Shown in pieces: positions 1-8,592 of a stretch of DNA of 26,977 nt (position 1 is its first letter; every line of letters begins with the position of its first letter). The notes under the pieces were generated by a model. It searched no databases. It was not told the origin of the DNA and saw only the letters and a list, made by a program, of their open reading frames with translations. This DNA is from Priapulus caudatus (taxonomy: Eukaryota; Priapulida; Priapulimorpha; Priapulimorphida; Priapulidae), in NCBI RefSeq assembly GCF_000485595.1, contig NW_014577412.1, positions 156,983 to 183,959 on the forward strand. Direction: 5' to 3'. The position numbers and the translations under genes were made by a program.

Positions 1-297
1 TAACCGTATCGTTAACCGCAGCTCACCGTGTTCTGTTCTGTTCACCTGTTATCTGCTACGTGCTCATCGCCGTCTTGTCTAATACATCGACAGGAGCGGA
101 CACTGATCCCACAACTGGACACGCGTTGTAAACTATAACGTCTGTCGAACCGTAGTCGTCTACCCTAGAGGCACTACACTAGTGCCGAATTTCGGCGAAA
201 AAAAATGCCAAAAAAGGCCTTTTCTAGAGACGAAGTAGTGCAACGGTGAACAATCGCGGACGCTTAAGCCCACCGCACACCGGACGATTTTTACGAA
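1..297. other. No gene seen; left flank of the Harbinger element
   Basis: I see no coding pattern here. The only structure is a short palindrome, GCCGAATTTCGGC, at 184-196, followed by an A-run and the motif aaaaaaggcc. This could include the left end of the Harbinger transposon, but I could not match any stretch to an inverted copy on the right side near 4080-4240, so terminal inverted repeats remain unplaced. Confidence 0.5.
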
Positions 298-342
298 CGA
301 TGAAACGATGAAACGATGAAACGATGAAACGATGAAGCGATG
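298..342. repeat. 8-bp tandem repeat (CGATGAAA)n
   Basis: Five full units of CGATGAAA (the last with one change, CGATGAAG) and a partial sixth unit run head to tail. It lies just upstream of the Harbinger transposase start. An 8-bp period cannot stay in one codon frame as a constant peptide, so this is better read as 5' flank or untranslated sequence. A short hairpin (GTAGGTGT..ACACCTAC) follows directly. Confidence 0.85.
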
Positions 343-415
343 TAGGTGTGCGGGGAACACCTACGATAATTTCTGCAAGGTGGCGCCATCTTTCCATGTG
401 GATTTTTTCTGGAAA

Positions 416-752
416 ATGGCAGCCGTCGATTTGGCATATTTGCAACAAGTTGCTGTGTTTATTTTAATCATTTTCAAGCGTTTACGCCGGCGAAGGAATA
501 GAAGAAACCGTCAAACATGGACCAGGCAGTGGATTCAAAGACGGCGAACACTGGGAATAGTACGAAACTTGCAGCAGGAACTGTATTTAGAAGACACTGA
601 AGGATTCAGACAATACTTGAGGATGAGCCCCGAGTCGTTTTTACATATTTTGGACAAGATCAAGGACAAGATCACTAAAGAAGACACTGTTATGCGACAA
701 GCTATAACAGCCAAAGAAAGGCTATCAGTTACTCTAAGGTTTCTGGCTACAG
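416..752 (+). CDS. Harbinger transposase (HARBI1-like), exon 1
   Basis: N-terminal exon of a HARBI1-like transposase, about 112 codons. The ATG at 416 has a good Kozak context (A at -3, G at +4) and opens MAAVDLAYLQQV; an upstream in-frame ATG at 332 lies in the repeat/hairpin leader and is less likely. An Arg-rich block (RLRRRRNRRNR, about residues 22-32) is followed by a WTRQWIQRR block and LQQELYLEDTEGFRQYLRMS, the conserved N-terminal region of HARBI1 proteins ahead of a helix-rich DNA-binding segment. The exon ends LRFLATG at a strong donor, AG|GTAAGTAA, in phase 1. Recognised by family resemblance; the exon structure is inferred from frame and splice sites. Confidence 0.85.
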
Positions 753-800
753 GTAAGTAATTTTCATAATTTCTTGACTTTGTCTTTATCCTTCCATCAT

Positions 801-897
801 CACCCGCCTTAGCTCTAGTACCAGCTATAGCCCGCGGCTGACGCACCCTGCGGCAGCGATCCGCGGGCTATAGTACAAGTTTGAGCTACACCCGCCT
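801..897. repeat. Small foldback repeat with flanking direct repeat
   Basis: Inverted arms CTATAGCCCGCGG (825-837) and CCGCGGGCTATAG (861-873) are a perfect 13-bp match around a GC-rich loop. The whole is bracketed by the direct repeat CACCCGCCT (801-809 and 889-897), which looks like a 9-bp target-site duplication. This fits a very short MITE-like or foldback insertion in intron 1 of the transposase. Confidence 0.55.
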
Positions 898-919
898 AAA
901 TTTAATGCGGACATATGCC

Positions 920-1145
920 TACCTGTTACGACAACGACCTTTCGTGCGGTACTACAGATATGTACCCGAGGTAGTTTTAGGTTGTTTAGTATTATGTTTA
1001 TATTTTTATATGACGTATGTTTAGGGTTAGGGTTAGAGTTAGGGTTAGGGTTAGGGTACACTTCTGTAGTACAAGTCTGGTACACTTTGTGTATACATAT
1101 ATATACCTCGGGTACATATCTGAAGTACCTGTTACGACAACGACC
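920..1145. repeat. Palindromic repeat enclosing a telomere-type tract
   Basis: Two 23-bp arms, 951-973 and 1104-1126, are inverted copies of each other with one mismatch; their shared core reads CAGATATGTACCCGAGGTA. Outside and partly overlapping them is a 20-bp direct repeat beginning TACCTGTTACGACAACGACC (920-939 and 1126-1145). The interior holds the TTAGGG tract. The arrangement suggests a MITE-like insertion, though a 20-bp direct repeat is longer than a usual target duplication. Confidence 0.55.
1021..1056 (+). repeat. Interstitial telomeric repeat (TTAGGG)n
   Basis: Six tandem hexamers, five TTAGGG and one TTAGAG. TTAGGG is the ancestral animal telomere repeat; arthropods and nematodes mostly use other units, so this argues against those groups. 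The tract is central to the palindromic repeat around it rather than at a chromosome end. Confidence 0.9.
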
Positions 1146-1314
1146 CCTTGAGCCATACTAAAAACCGTGAAAGACCGCCAATAAAATTAAATGCATCATT
1201 ATTAAAACCTGATAAAAAATTAATAGCGTGGTACATGGCAGTTATGTCCAATTCGGCCTATTCTATGGCTTCGCACAAACCAGCATTTTAATGTGTATTG
1301 TTTTAACCTTGCAG

Positions 1315-1430
1315 GGGAGAGTTTCCGCAGTCTTTCATTCCAGTACAGAATGGGTGAAAGGACCATCTCCGAGATTATAAAAGAAACGACTGCAGCGATT
1401 GTTGATACAATGAAGAATGAATATTTGAAG
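1315..1430 (+). CDS. Harbinger transposase, exon 2
   Basis: A 116-nt exon between a pyrimidine-rich acceptor (ttttaaccttgcag) and the donor AAG|GTACAA. Joined to exon 1 in phase 1 it reads G-ESFRSLSFQYRMGERTIS and on to KNEYLK. This is the HARBI1 helix-turn-helix-like stretch (family pattern: LRFLATG-S-RSL-F-FRI-G--TIS-I). It ends in phase 0, which matches exon 3. Confidence 0.85.
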
Positions 1431-1592
1431 GTACAAAATAAAACAATAAATATATTTATTTTCTTAAAATCTTTTACAATAGTACAGTGTCAGTCCATGA
1501 AACGAATGGGTAATGACCAACCGGTTGTTTTGCAACAGTAGTAAACATGTAGGTTTAAACTTGCATGTATTCAAAGATTGCAAAACAACAAC

Positions 1593-1774
1593 CAACAACA
1601 ACAACAACAACAACAACTCGTTACCGCTCGGGCACTATGAGAGCATAGTGCCCCGACAACAGGCATTAATATATAAATCGGTGTGATCTGATTAGACCAA
1701 GAGACCCATCCATAAAGTATATATGCATACCTCCTTATATGTGTACCATACCTACTTTATATGGATGGCTCCCT
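1593..1774. repeat. (CAA)n microsatellite and two hairpins
   Basis: A (CAA)n run at 1593-1616 is followed by a perfect 9-bp stem, GGCACTATG at 1631-1639 and CATAGTGCC at 1644-1652. A looser inverted repeat spans about 1702-1719 and 1753-1774 (CCATCCATAAAGTA against its complement, with small gaps). These lie in intron 2 of the transposase. No coding sequence is seen here. Confidence 0.6.
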
Positions 1775-2004
1775 GTTATTACACTTGAATTTTTTTTTTT
1801 AGTTAAAACCAAAGTAACAACGGAATAATTCTTGAATGAACAATTGCAAAAAGATAACAATATTATCTACATGTAGCAGGAGAGCCAGTTCTATGGTTGT
1901 GGTTTAAATTCAAACCTGGATAAAGTAATAGAAAATGTGAAGTTAAATTTAACCACCGCTATAAAACTGACCCCTGCAAACTTTAATCAGCCTGTATGAA
2001 CTAC

Positions 2005-2281
2005 TCAAAGATTGTGAAAGTTCATTGATTCCACGAAGCTCATTTGTGACGGAGGATTAGTTGTATCGTACAGCTGACCTTCTGTCTGTGCCTTGGGAGG
2101 GTAACTACATGTATATGCACTTTGGCGTTGACCCCGGAACTCCTGGGATTGTAATCTTCCTAGTGTACCCATCTGCGCCTTGAAAATTATGTTCTGTATT
2201 TCGTGTTTTGCGATGCTCTGTGTATATTTGTTCATGTCCTTCAAGCTGTACAGCATCAACTGTGAGAAGGCTTTTAGATCA
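2005..2281 (-). CDS. Harbinger accessory (Myb/MADF-type) protein, last exon
   Basis: Final exon, minus strand, about 92 codons to the stop at 2005. The acceptor is TTTACAG|T; joined to the preceding exon (donor GACAG|GTACAT) the codon AG|T restores Ser and the frame stays open: EPDS, then DLKAFSQLMLYSLKDMNKYT. The Asp-rich junction followed by an amphipathic stretch resembles the BESS-like C-terminal module of MADF-type Harbinger accessory proteins, which bind the transposase and carry it to the nucleus. The tail is Gln/Pro-rich and unremarkable. It lies antisense inside transposase intron 2. Family assignment is by resemblance and by context next to the transposase. Confidence 0.65.
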
Positions 2282-2693
2282 CTGTAAAGATAGAGATAAA
2301 TTTATTAGGCAATCTCAAAAAAATACTACATGAAAGTGTCAAAGACACTGTAGCTCACCTTGCTTGATGATACACTGATACTAGATGCATACGCAGAAAA
2401 CTTGAATGTGAATTGTTAAAAATTTCCCATGGTGGCCAAGTTTAGAACCGATGACCTAATTGCTCAAACTTGCTCTAGTGTGCATATAGGTCAATGTGTC
2501 TGTGAAGTTTTGAATCGTAGCTCGATGGGAAGGTGAAAATCTGTTGGCTTATTCGAATTGTTGACATACAGAGATGTATGACGCGCCATGGCAATAGCTC
2601 ATCTTGACGATGTCAAGGTGAGCTAAAAATGTATAATAATACATATTCACGGAAAGAATCAAAACGCAAAATTTAACAAACAGAAAAATGTAC

Positions 2694-2998
2694 CTGTCAG
2701 GTTCTTCTTTTTTATCTAGAGCTGTAATTGGGCCTGCTGTAGCCCTTTCCAGTGACCCTTGCAGGGATTTCATCATTTCGATTTCCACTTCGTCTCTTTC
2801 TTTTCTTAGAAGTTTGGCAGATCTCACTTTCTTCTTGGTTTCAATAGGTCGTTTTGTAGATCGGCTAGTTGATGCTTTTGGAGGAGGGCTCGGGCCTCTT
2901 ATTTCTTCGCCATCATCTCCATCACTTTTCACTTCCTCGTCATATTCCTCATCGGATGGCAAATTTAGGTCATCTACAGTCTCACTCTGAATGTTGTC
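2694..2998 (-). CDS. Harbinger accessory protein, penultimate exon
   Basis: A minus-strand exon with acceptor TTTTAG|GACAAC at its right end (2998) and donor GACAG|GTACAT at its left end. It encodes an acidic segment (PSDEEYDEEVKSDGDDGEE), then a Pro/Ser and Lys/Arg-rich linker (about PIETKKKVRSAKLL) and a helical, coiled-coil-like stretch (KERDEVEIEMMKSLQGSLER). This matches the linker between the DNA-binding trihelix/MADF domain and the C-terminal module in these proteins. The upstream exon with the DNA-binding domain would have to lie right of 2998, but that side holds transposase exon 3 (3050-3859), and I find no such domain up to about 4240. The gene may be 5'-truncated. Confidence 0.65.
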
Positions 2999-3049
2999 CT
3001 AAAAATATAGTAGCAAAAATTCATGTATTTTATTTTTCTTTATTTTCAG

Positions 3050-3859
3050 ACTCCATCGACCGAAGTAGAGTGGAAGGCCATTGCAAAAAACTTCAATGAA
3101 AAGTGGGACTTTCCTTTGTGTCTCGGAGCTCTCGATGGCAAACATGTTGCCATTAGGCAACCTGGCTATAGTGGTAGCCAGTTCTTCAATTACAAACACT
3201 TTTTTAGTGTCATATTGTTGGCATTAGTTGATGCGGATTACCGCTTCATATATGTAGACATAGGAGCAGCAGGCCGCTGTGGAGATGCCGGAGTATTCAG
3301 AGAATCAACGCTTAAGAAGGCCATGGATGATAATTCCCTGAACTTTCCGACAGCTGAAAATCTTGAAGAAACAGGGCCTAAATGTTCATATCAAATAATC
3401 GGAGATGATGCATTTCCTCTTCAGCATAACATCATGAAACCATACCCGCATAGAAATATGGACCACAATCAAAAGATTTTCAACTATCGTCTGTCAAGGG
3501 CAAGGAGGGTAGTCGAGAATGCCTTTGGCATTTTGGCCAACAGGTTTCGAGTTTTCTCAACAACAATCTGCTTGGATCCAGACTTTTTGGACTACATAAT
3601 CATGAGTGCGTGCATACTCCACAATTTCCTAATTGTTAATCAGTCAGCACATTATAATCCTCCAAGATTTGCCGATTATGAGGAGGACAACCACGTAGTG
3701 CAACCCGGTCAATGGAGGAGGGAGCAAAATTTACGTGGATTAGCAGTACGTGATTGTGCAAGAAATACGAAAACCAGTGCAAAAGGACAAAGAGAGTTAT
3801 TAAATGAGTACTTTAATGGTATCGGTGCTGTTGAATGGCAGGAAGCTATGATACAGTAA
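3050..3859 (+). CDS. Harbinger transposase, exon 3 (DDE catalytic domain)
   Basis: Catalytic exon, 269 codons plus stop, after the acceptor tttattttcag|ACT in phase 0. The joined protein is about 420 residues; HARBI1 is about 350. The DDE_4 superfamily landmarks are in order: GALDGKHVAIRQP (first Asp), the conserved DIGAAGRCGDAGVF, GDDAFPL (second Asp), and RRVVENAFGILANRFRVF with the catalytic Glu, then ACILHNFLI. It cuts and pastes the element at a short T/A-rich target. No stop or frameshift is visible, so this copy is recent or still functional. The C-terminal tail after HNFLI (about 75 residues) is not conserved family sequence as far as I can tell. Confidence 0.92.
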   Translation, partial: TPSTEVEWKAIAKNFNEKWDFPLCLGALDGKHVAIRQPGYSGSQFFNYKHFFSVILLALVDADYRFIYVDIGAAGRCGDAGVFRESTLKKAMDDNSLNFPTAENLEETGPKCSYQIIGDDAFPLQHNIMKPYPHRNMDHNQKIFNYRLSRARRVVENAFGILANRFRVFSTTICLDPDFLDYIIMSACILHNFLIVNQSAHYNPPRFADYEEDNHVVQPGQWRREQNLRGLAVRDCARNTKTSAKGQRELLNEYFNGIGAVEWQEAMIQ

Positions 3860-4068
3860 ACTAGTGTTAATAAGTTTACTTACTTCCATATTCGTGATGG
3901 ATTGTCTGATTTTGATGAATGGTTTTAGGAATGACAGATTTTCTATAAGCCAGCTGTCTCTCCCTGCTGTTCTCCTTTTGCTGCCACTTGGGGGTGGCTT
4001 TAAAGCCTTACAATACTGTGTACGCAGACTACATAGTCTAGTTTTGATCCTGTAAACTAAAACATAAA

Positions 4069-4074
4069 AATAAA
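4069..4074 (+). terminator. Polyadenylation signal AATAAA for the transposase
   Basis: AATAAA lies about 210 nt beyond the transposase stop codon, with no other open frame between. This is a plausible 3' end signal for the three-exon transcript; the distance is usual for a short 3' UTR. Confidence 0.5.
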
Positions 4075-4148
4075 ATGAGGCACATACTGGTACGTTGTAT
4101 AAAATGTGCCAAATTTGATCTCAATCAGCCAATATATGGCGGCCGAGA

Positions 4149-4210
4149 CTATACGCACGGCGGCCGTGTGGATAAGATTCAATATGGCTATACGCACGGC
4201 GGCCGTGTGG
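4149..4210. repeat. 39-bp tandem duplication
   Basis: A 23-bp block starting CTATACGCACGGCGGCCGTG occurs at 4149-4171 and again at 4188-4210, with related AATATGG-containing spacers. CGGCGGCCG is self-complementary, so each unit can form a small GC stem. It could be part of a transposon end, but no partner was found on the left. Confidence 0.75.
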
Positions 4211-4229
4211 CGGACTCAATATGGCTGTT

Positions 4230-5917
4230 ACAGGGTTAGACACTAACCATTTTAGTTCATTAAGAAGCCTTAGCTAAAATCACATCACACGCGCGCGGAT
4301 GGAACGCGCGTATTCATCCCGTCAGCTCTGTCGCTGCAATCTCTCTACACGCGCGCGTGACATCCCTTGCGCGGAGTACGCGTCGCGTTTTAATTCGCTC
4401 TGCCGTTTCTCGCACGCGCGGGTGGTGTTCCCGGCGTGAGAGCTTCGTAACTAATATGTTTATTTACAAACACCCGGAGAACACTTCCGGCACGCGAAGA
4501 TCTTAACTAACATTTCAATACTACCCCGGAGAACACTTCCGGTATGCCGTTACTTAACTACGTACACAGATACAATAATTCCGGAGAACCCTTCCGGTAT
4601 ATTATCCCTAAACTCATGATAGCGCTACTCTCCTGTTTACCCCTCTCTGCCCCATCCCAGGCATCTCAGACAGTACCCACTCATGTGGCGCACCTGTGTG
4701 CGCCGCCTTCTTGCAGGGCCCGTCTCCCTCTACTCCCCTTTTTCTCATCCCCCACACTCTAACTCTGACGCATGGGTCGACGACGAAGTGGCGGGCGACT
4801 ACGGCGTTTCCCCAGCCGTAACGGCTTCCGTTCCCCCGGGAAGGCAAACCGGTAACCACCCGGCGGACATCGACGCGCCGCTTATAACCCTCTAGGCTGC
4901 GTATCATAGGCCCGGTGTTGGCCTAGCAGTGGGTGGACGTGACCCTACTCACCGCGGCCCCTTCAAGACCACTGCGCCGGTGCTCGTCCTTCTCGCCTTC
5001 TCCATCTCTATCCCGTAGCTCGTCACGTTCGTGCTGGCCGCTCGCTGTCGCCGTGTCCTTCCCTCGCCTCTCAATGCTGCGGAGTCTCCTCTGCTTATTC
5101 CAAGCCCTCCTCTCTGTCCCTCGCCGCTGCGGGATCTTCCTGTCCCCAGCTCCGCTGCTGCTGTCCCTCCATCTTTTCCTCGCGCCATGTCTCCTTCCCG
5201 GCTAGCTAGCTCTCCCCGCCGGACATTTCTTAAGCGCTTCGGCTAGCGCTCGCTACCTTAAGCCGGGATCACAGGCTCGTGCCAGCGGTGATCAATCGCC
5301 AGCCCGTGCCCATGCTCCCAGCTCGTGTTTGTATCCCGCCCCGGCAAGCGGTTTCTGCCTTGAGCGGACACACCGCCTGGTATTTCTACCGCGCCCCGGC
5401 TGGCGCTCTCATTTATTCACTGCCGATAGCGAAGGGGCAGCTTGACCGGTCTTCCTCCCCGCGTGGTCTCCATCGCCGCGCCTACTATCCTGTGGTCACG
5501 GCAACACTGTGAGAGAATAAGCGAGAGATAGCTCGGCTGACACAGGAGTAGATGCGAGTGGACCGGGGGTCCGATTTACTGCATTAAGTACTGGCCGCAC
5601 GCTCGGCCGGACACGCGTGCTCCCACCATCCTCACTCTAGAGGTCGCCCCGCTGACCCACCGGATGCGCACACACGTAGTATACGCTCAAGTTACAGTAG
5701 CGTACTCTTTACGTCGATCGTTCACATCAGCACTACTAGCCTCAGCACACCATTGACGGCGTTCACACACAGTTAACGGTTCGAACGCGCGGTAGGATTA
5801 CGAGGCTGAACCCATTGTATAATCACAGGTCCTGCCTAGCGCGTCCGCACATAGTTAACTCAGCACGGTAGAATTACATACTCGCGCACACAGTAGAATC
5901 CACACGGTAGACACGAC
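4230..5917. other. GC-rich region, no recognised gene
   Basis: Base composition changes here from AT-rich to GC-rich. Open frames exist on both strands (for example plus 4933-5205 and minus 4614-4907), but they are Pro/Ser/Arg/Leu-rich with no domain I recognise, as expected by chance in GC-rich DNA. The right part (about 5640-5917) repeats short motifs such as CACAGTTAAC, CATAGTTAAC and CACGGTAG. It could be an old retrotransposon; the Pro/Ser-rich frame around 4930-5250 is a weak hint only. It separates the Harbinger element from the last sushi-like exon. Confidence 0.45.
4474..4597. repeat. Three spaced copies of CCGGAGAACNCTTCCGG
   Basis: The 17-bp motif occurs at 4474-4490, 4526-4542 and 4581-4597 (the third with CCC for CAC), spaced 52 and 55 bp. 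Each copy is an imperfect palindrome with CCGGA/TCCGG arms, and short flanks (TTAACTAA-like, CCGGTAT) also recur. This is a diverged tandem array of about 53 bp per unit. Confidence 0.75.
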
Positions 5918-5988
5918 CTGCTGGTAGCTGAAGTCTGTCCCGTACAGGCTGCCATGCTGGGGAGCTACTGGCACAGTACAAGTGTGTG
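5918..5988 (-). CDS. Half-sushi exon (first half of a CCP domain)
   Basis: A 71-nt minus-strand exon between acceptor CACAAAAG|CA and donor CAGCAG|GTCGTG. In phase 1 it reads HTCTVPVAPQHGSLYGTDFS and then YQQ: first Cys, the P..HG and G..F pattern of the start of a sushi (CCP) domain. The second half (Y.C..GY.L.G..C) should follow in a further exon to the left, but I find none in the GC-rich region, so the gene is cut off or the exon is a relic. A near-identical exon lies at 8820-8890. Confidence 0.5.
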
Positions 5989-6596
5989 CTTTTGTGGTGG
6001 GCAAAGATTAATAAGTAATTTAGATATCTCGCGTAATCTCTCCAAAAAATGCTTACATTTCTTCTATAAGGTATATTCTATACGCTGATTCTGACACTCG
6101 ATTAACTAATGAAAGTTTTCATCGATCTTCACCCTGATAAACCTCGGGTCTCGTTTGTAAGTAGCATTCACCTATGTTTGAGCAAGGGTAGCAAACTAGA
6201 CCCGATGTTTGTCATGGTAGCGATATTGCGCCTATAGGGTGATATACGGCAATCAATCATCAACGCTATGATATAATATGGCAATCATTGAAATACAATT
6301 AATATCAATACACACGGGGTTATTTAACAAAAAATAATTGTTTATTACCTTCGATCAGGGAGAAGATCAGTAGTTATTTATCAACATCTCAAGACCAATT
6401 TTCACAAATCCTAAATGCGATATCTCTGATGCGATATTTGTTTTTGTTTCTTCTCCACTCAGACGGATGTAGTATAACTCACTTCAAAATCAAAGTGATA
6501 TTCGAATAAATATTTCAATTGAGGATTTCGACCTCGCTTGAAATTTGTACAAGCTAAAATTTACAGCCGCAAAAAAGAAACACAGATGATTCTTAC
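5989..6596. other. AT-rich intron-like sequence, nothing recognised
   Basis: Between two minus-strand sushi exons. No open frame of note, no clear repeat apart from short A/T runs. Consistent with intron. Confidence 0.5.
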
Positions 6597-6822
6597 GTTC
6601 GCATCGTTGGTTGTTGACTCCAGACCAGATGCCCCCGAGGCTTTCCGAACCACTAGTTCCCGCCCTCTGTGTAATTAAGGGCTGATTCCTTGCAAGTAAG
6701 AGTTGCGATTCCAATCAAGTAATATCCAACGTCACACCAGAACGTCACGATGTCATTGTAGTAGAAGCTCGTGCCAATAATGTGACCATTGACTGGTCGT
6801 ATTGGCTCCGGGCAATCGGCAA
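6597..6822 (-). pseudogene. Sushi (CCP) domain exon, frameshifted
   Basis: Minus-strand exon with acceptor TTAACAAG|TT and donor GCGAAC|GTAAGA. The first three quarters read as a sushi domain: CPEPIRPVNGHIIGTSF, then DIVTFWCDVGYYLIG and TLTC. The frame then meets a stop after TEGGN; the end of the domain (GIWSGVNNQRCE) continues in another frame. Length 226 nt is one base over a multiple of three, whereas intact phase 1-1 sushi exons such as 11589-11774 are a multiple of three. Either an old pseudo-exon or a local sequence error. It is a tandem copy of the exon at 7211-7430. Confidence 0.65.
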
Positions 6823-6839
6823 CTTGTTAAAAAAATAAA

Positions 6840-7120
6840 TATGATAGAACAGATAAGAATTTTGATGGCAAAAAAACAAGCAAAAATTATCGAGCAAGGT
6901 TCATAATAAGTAAATAACGCACTGGCTCAGCAATGACTAAACTATCGTCCGCTACTAAATTAAATATTGTCGGAGGACGTACCGTGCTGTTTGAAACCAC
7001 ATGAGTGCCTTAATTACGTGAAAGCGGAAGATTGCACCAATTGCATCCTGCTAAACTCTATCAACGTTAACACACACTGCATGGTAATAGGCCTATATAT
7101 ATCAATTTAACAGATTTATT
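6840..7120. repeat. Intron unit of the sushi exon tandem duplication
   Basis: This intron-like stretch recurs, with many single-base indels, at about 10437-10735. Shared landmarks are the block CACTGGCTCAGCAATGACTA, then GAAAGCGGAAGATTGCA, and AACGTTAACACACACTG just before ATAGGCCTATATATAT. The same start block is seen again near 11040 and 11280. So an exon-plus-intron unit has been copied several times, not just the exon. Confidence 0.75.
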
Positions 7121-7210
7121 TATTTATTTATTTATCAATATATTTTTCTTCTCCAAAAATGGCGTGATGCACGTTTATACAACCACGACAACAAAGACGA
7201 TGACTCTTAC

Positions 7211-7430
7211 GTTCGCATCGTTGGTTGTTATCGTCAGACCAAACTCCCACAGAAACTTCCAACAGCACATCTATACTCTGGATAATGCTGGGTAGCTCGC
7301 AAGTAAGAGTTGCGTTTCCAATCAAGTAGTATCCATCGTCACACCAGAACGTCACCGTGTCATTGTAGTTGAAGCTCGTGCCAACAATGTGACCATTGAC
7401 TGGTGATATTTAGCTCCGGGCACTCGGCAA
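7211..7430 (-). pseudogene. Sushi (CCP) domain exon with one-base insertion
   Basis: Minus-strand exon, acceptor TTTAACAAG|TT, donor GCGAAC|GTAAGA. It encodes AECPE, then in the next frame VTFWCDDGYYLIGNATLTC and GVWSDDNNQRCE, giving all four Cys positions of a sushi domain. The length (220 nt) is one base over a multiple of three. Compared with the copy at 6597-6822 there is an extra base in the CTAAATATCACC stretch near the start, which explains the frame change. Donor and acceptor are intact, so this may be a recent break or a sequencing slip. Confidence 0.65.
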
Positions 7431-8379
7431 CTTGTTAAATTATTAAGGTGACAAAATAAGAGAAATTACTACCGCGTGAATAAACTTAGTAGGAGCTAAT
7501 CGAGCACTAAATACAAATTATATGGCGACTAAATGACGGAATTACCGCCCGTCTGAAGTTACCTGCCGCCATCAATTCATGAGCATGCGCACTGGAAAAC
7601 TACACCACAACATTTTTAGTTGCACTCGAAACAAGGCCATTTTCATCGCCGACGCTTCGAACACGTTGCGTGCACGTGACAGCATATTTTATCAATTAAT
7701 TAATAATAATAATTATAAAATCGATATATGGCTATTTGCGTTTCACCAACATTCTACACCGATATTACACCACCACCGACACTTCACCATCTATTCAATC
7801 CTTCTAACATTGCTTGCATGTTTGGACCAATAAAGTAATATACAGCATTTGCGACATTATTTAAATAACGTCATTGGCTTTCTCATCACTGAGACGCGTA
7901 ACACGTTTTAGAGGGCTATATGTGACGGAATATATTATTGTTATAATATTTAGTTGTTAGTTTCTTAATTATACACTGTCTTTGCGGATTTGCTCAGTGT
8001 GATTACGCGTATGCGTGGGTTCATGTGTATGTAGGCGCGCGTTTCCGTTTGCATATATGTGTGTGCTGACATTATAGCTGTTGTGTAGGATATAGGCGAC
8101 TGTGAGACACTCGCACTTTTATCAGCTGACTGCATGAATATTTGGGTTGATTCGCCAGGTGGCGGGCGCGTCGCTTACTTCGACGCGCCAAAATTTAATC
8201 ACCTACTTTCACGTGCGGATGAATTCGACACAAACAAATACGTGTATACCCGCAGACGGAAGCATGCAAGTACGGACACGCGCACGGATGCACGCACGCA
8301 CGCACGTCTGCACGCATGCAGAAAGGCACGGGCGCACAGACGGATACACACATACACGCACGCCACATAATATACACGC
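7431..8379. other. Intron-like DNA, no gene recognised
   Basis: Between sushi-type exons on the minus strand. AT-rich at first, with stretches related to the repeated intron unit near 7460-7560. The plus-strand frame at 7579-7833 has no recognisable domain and reads as chance. Into the right end the sequence grades into CGCACG-rich simple repeat. Confidence 0.5.
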
Positions 8380-8557
8380 GTACATACACACACACACACG
8401 CATGCACGCACGCACGCATACAAACGCACGCACACACACACATACACACGCACACACACACCACACAGCACACACACACACACACACATCCACACACACA
8501 GCACACGCACACACACACACACACGCACACACCACACACACACACACAACACACACA

Positions 8558-8588
<31 letters not shown>

Positions 8589-8592
8589 GCGC
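8380..8592. repeat. (CA)n / (CG)n microsatellite
   Basis: Long (CA)n runs with GCA and TACA interruptions end in a pure (CG)n run of about 20 bp near 8573-8592. Both CA/TG and CG alternation favour left-handed Z-DNA. The translated His/Thr- or Cys/Val-rich frames over it are repeat artefacts. Confidence 0.95.

Larger units (their letters stand above)
416..4080 (+). mobile_element. PIF/Harbinger DNA transposon, near-complete coding region
   Basis: The region carries both proteins typical of PIF/Harbinger elements: a DDE transposase on the plus strand and the C-terminal part of the accessory (Myb/MADF-type) protein on the minus strand. Autonomous Harbinger elements need both for transposition. 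Limits given are from the transposase start to just beyond its polyadenylation signal. Terminal inverted repeats and the 3-bp target duplication were looked for by eye and not found, so the true ends are unknown. The transposase reading frame is open throughout; the accessory gene lacks its DNA-binding exon in this window. Two small foldback repeats (801-897 and 920-1145) are nested in the first intron. Confidence 0.8.

Noticed and set aside
2688-3099. Plus-strand frames of 100 and 76 codons
   Set aside because: They are the antisense of the accessory protein exon (2694-2998), which has matching splice phases on the minus strand.
1-4240. Terminal inverted repeats of the Harbinger element
   Set aside because: No convincing inverted match was found by eye between 1-330 and 4080-4240, so no ends are claimed.
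4614-5512. Possible gag-like or other protein in the GC-rich block
   Set aside because: Only low-complexity Pro/Ser/Arg/Leu sequence with no zinc knuckle or other motif.
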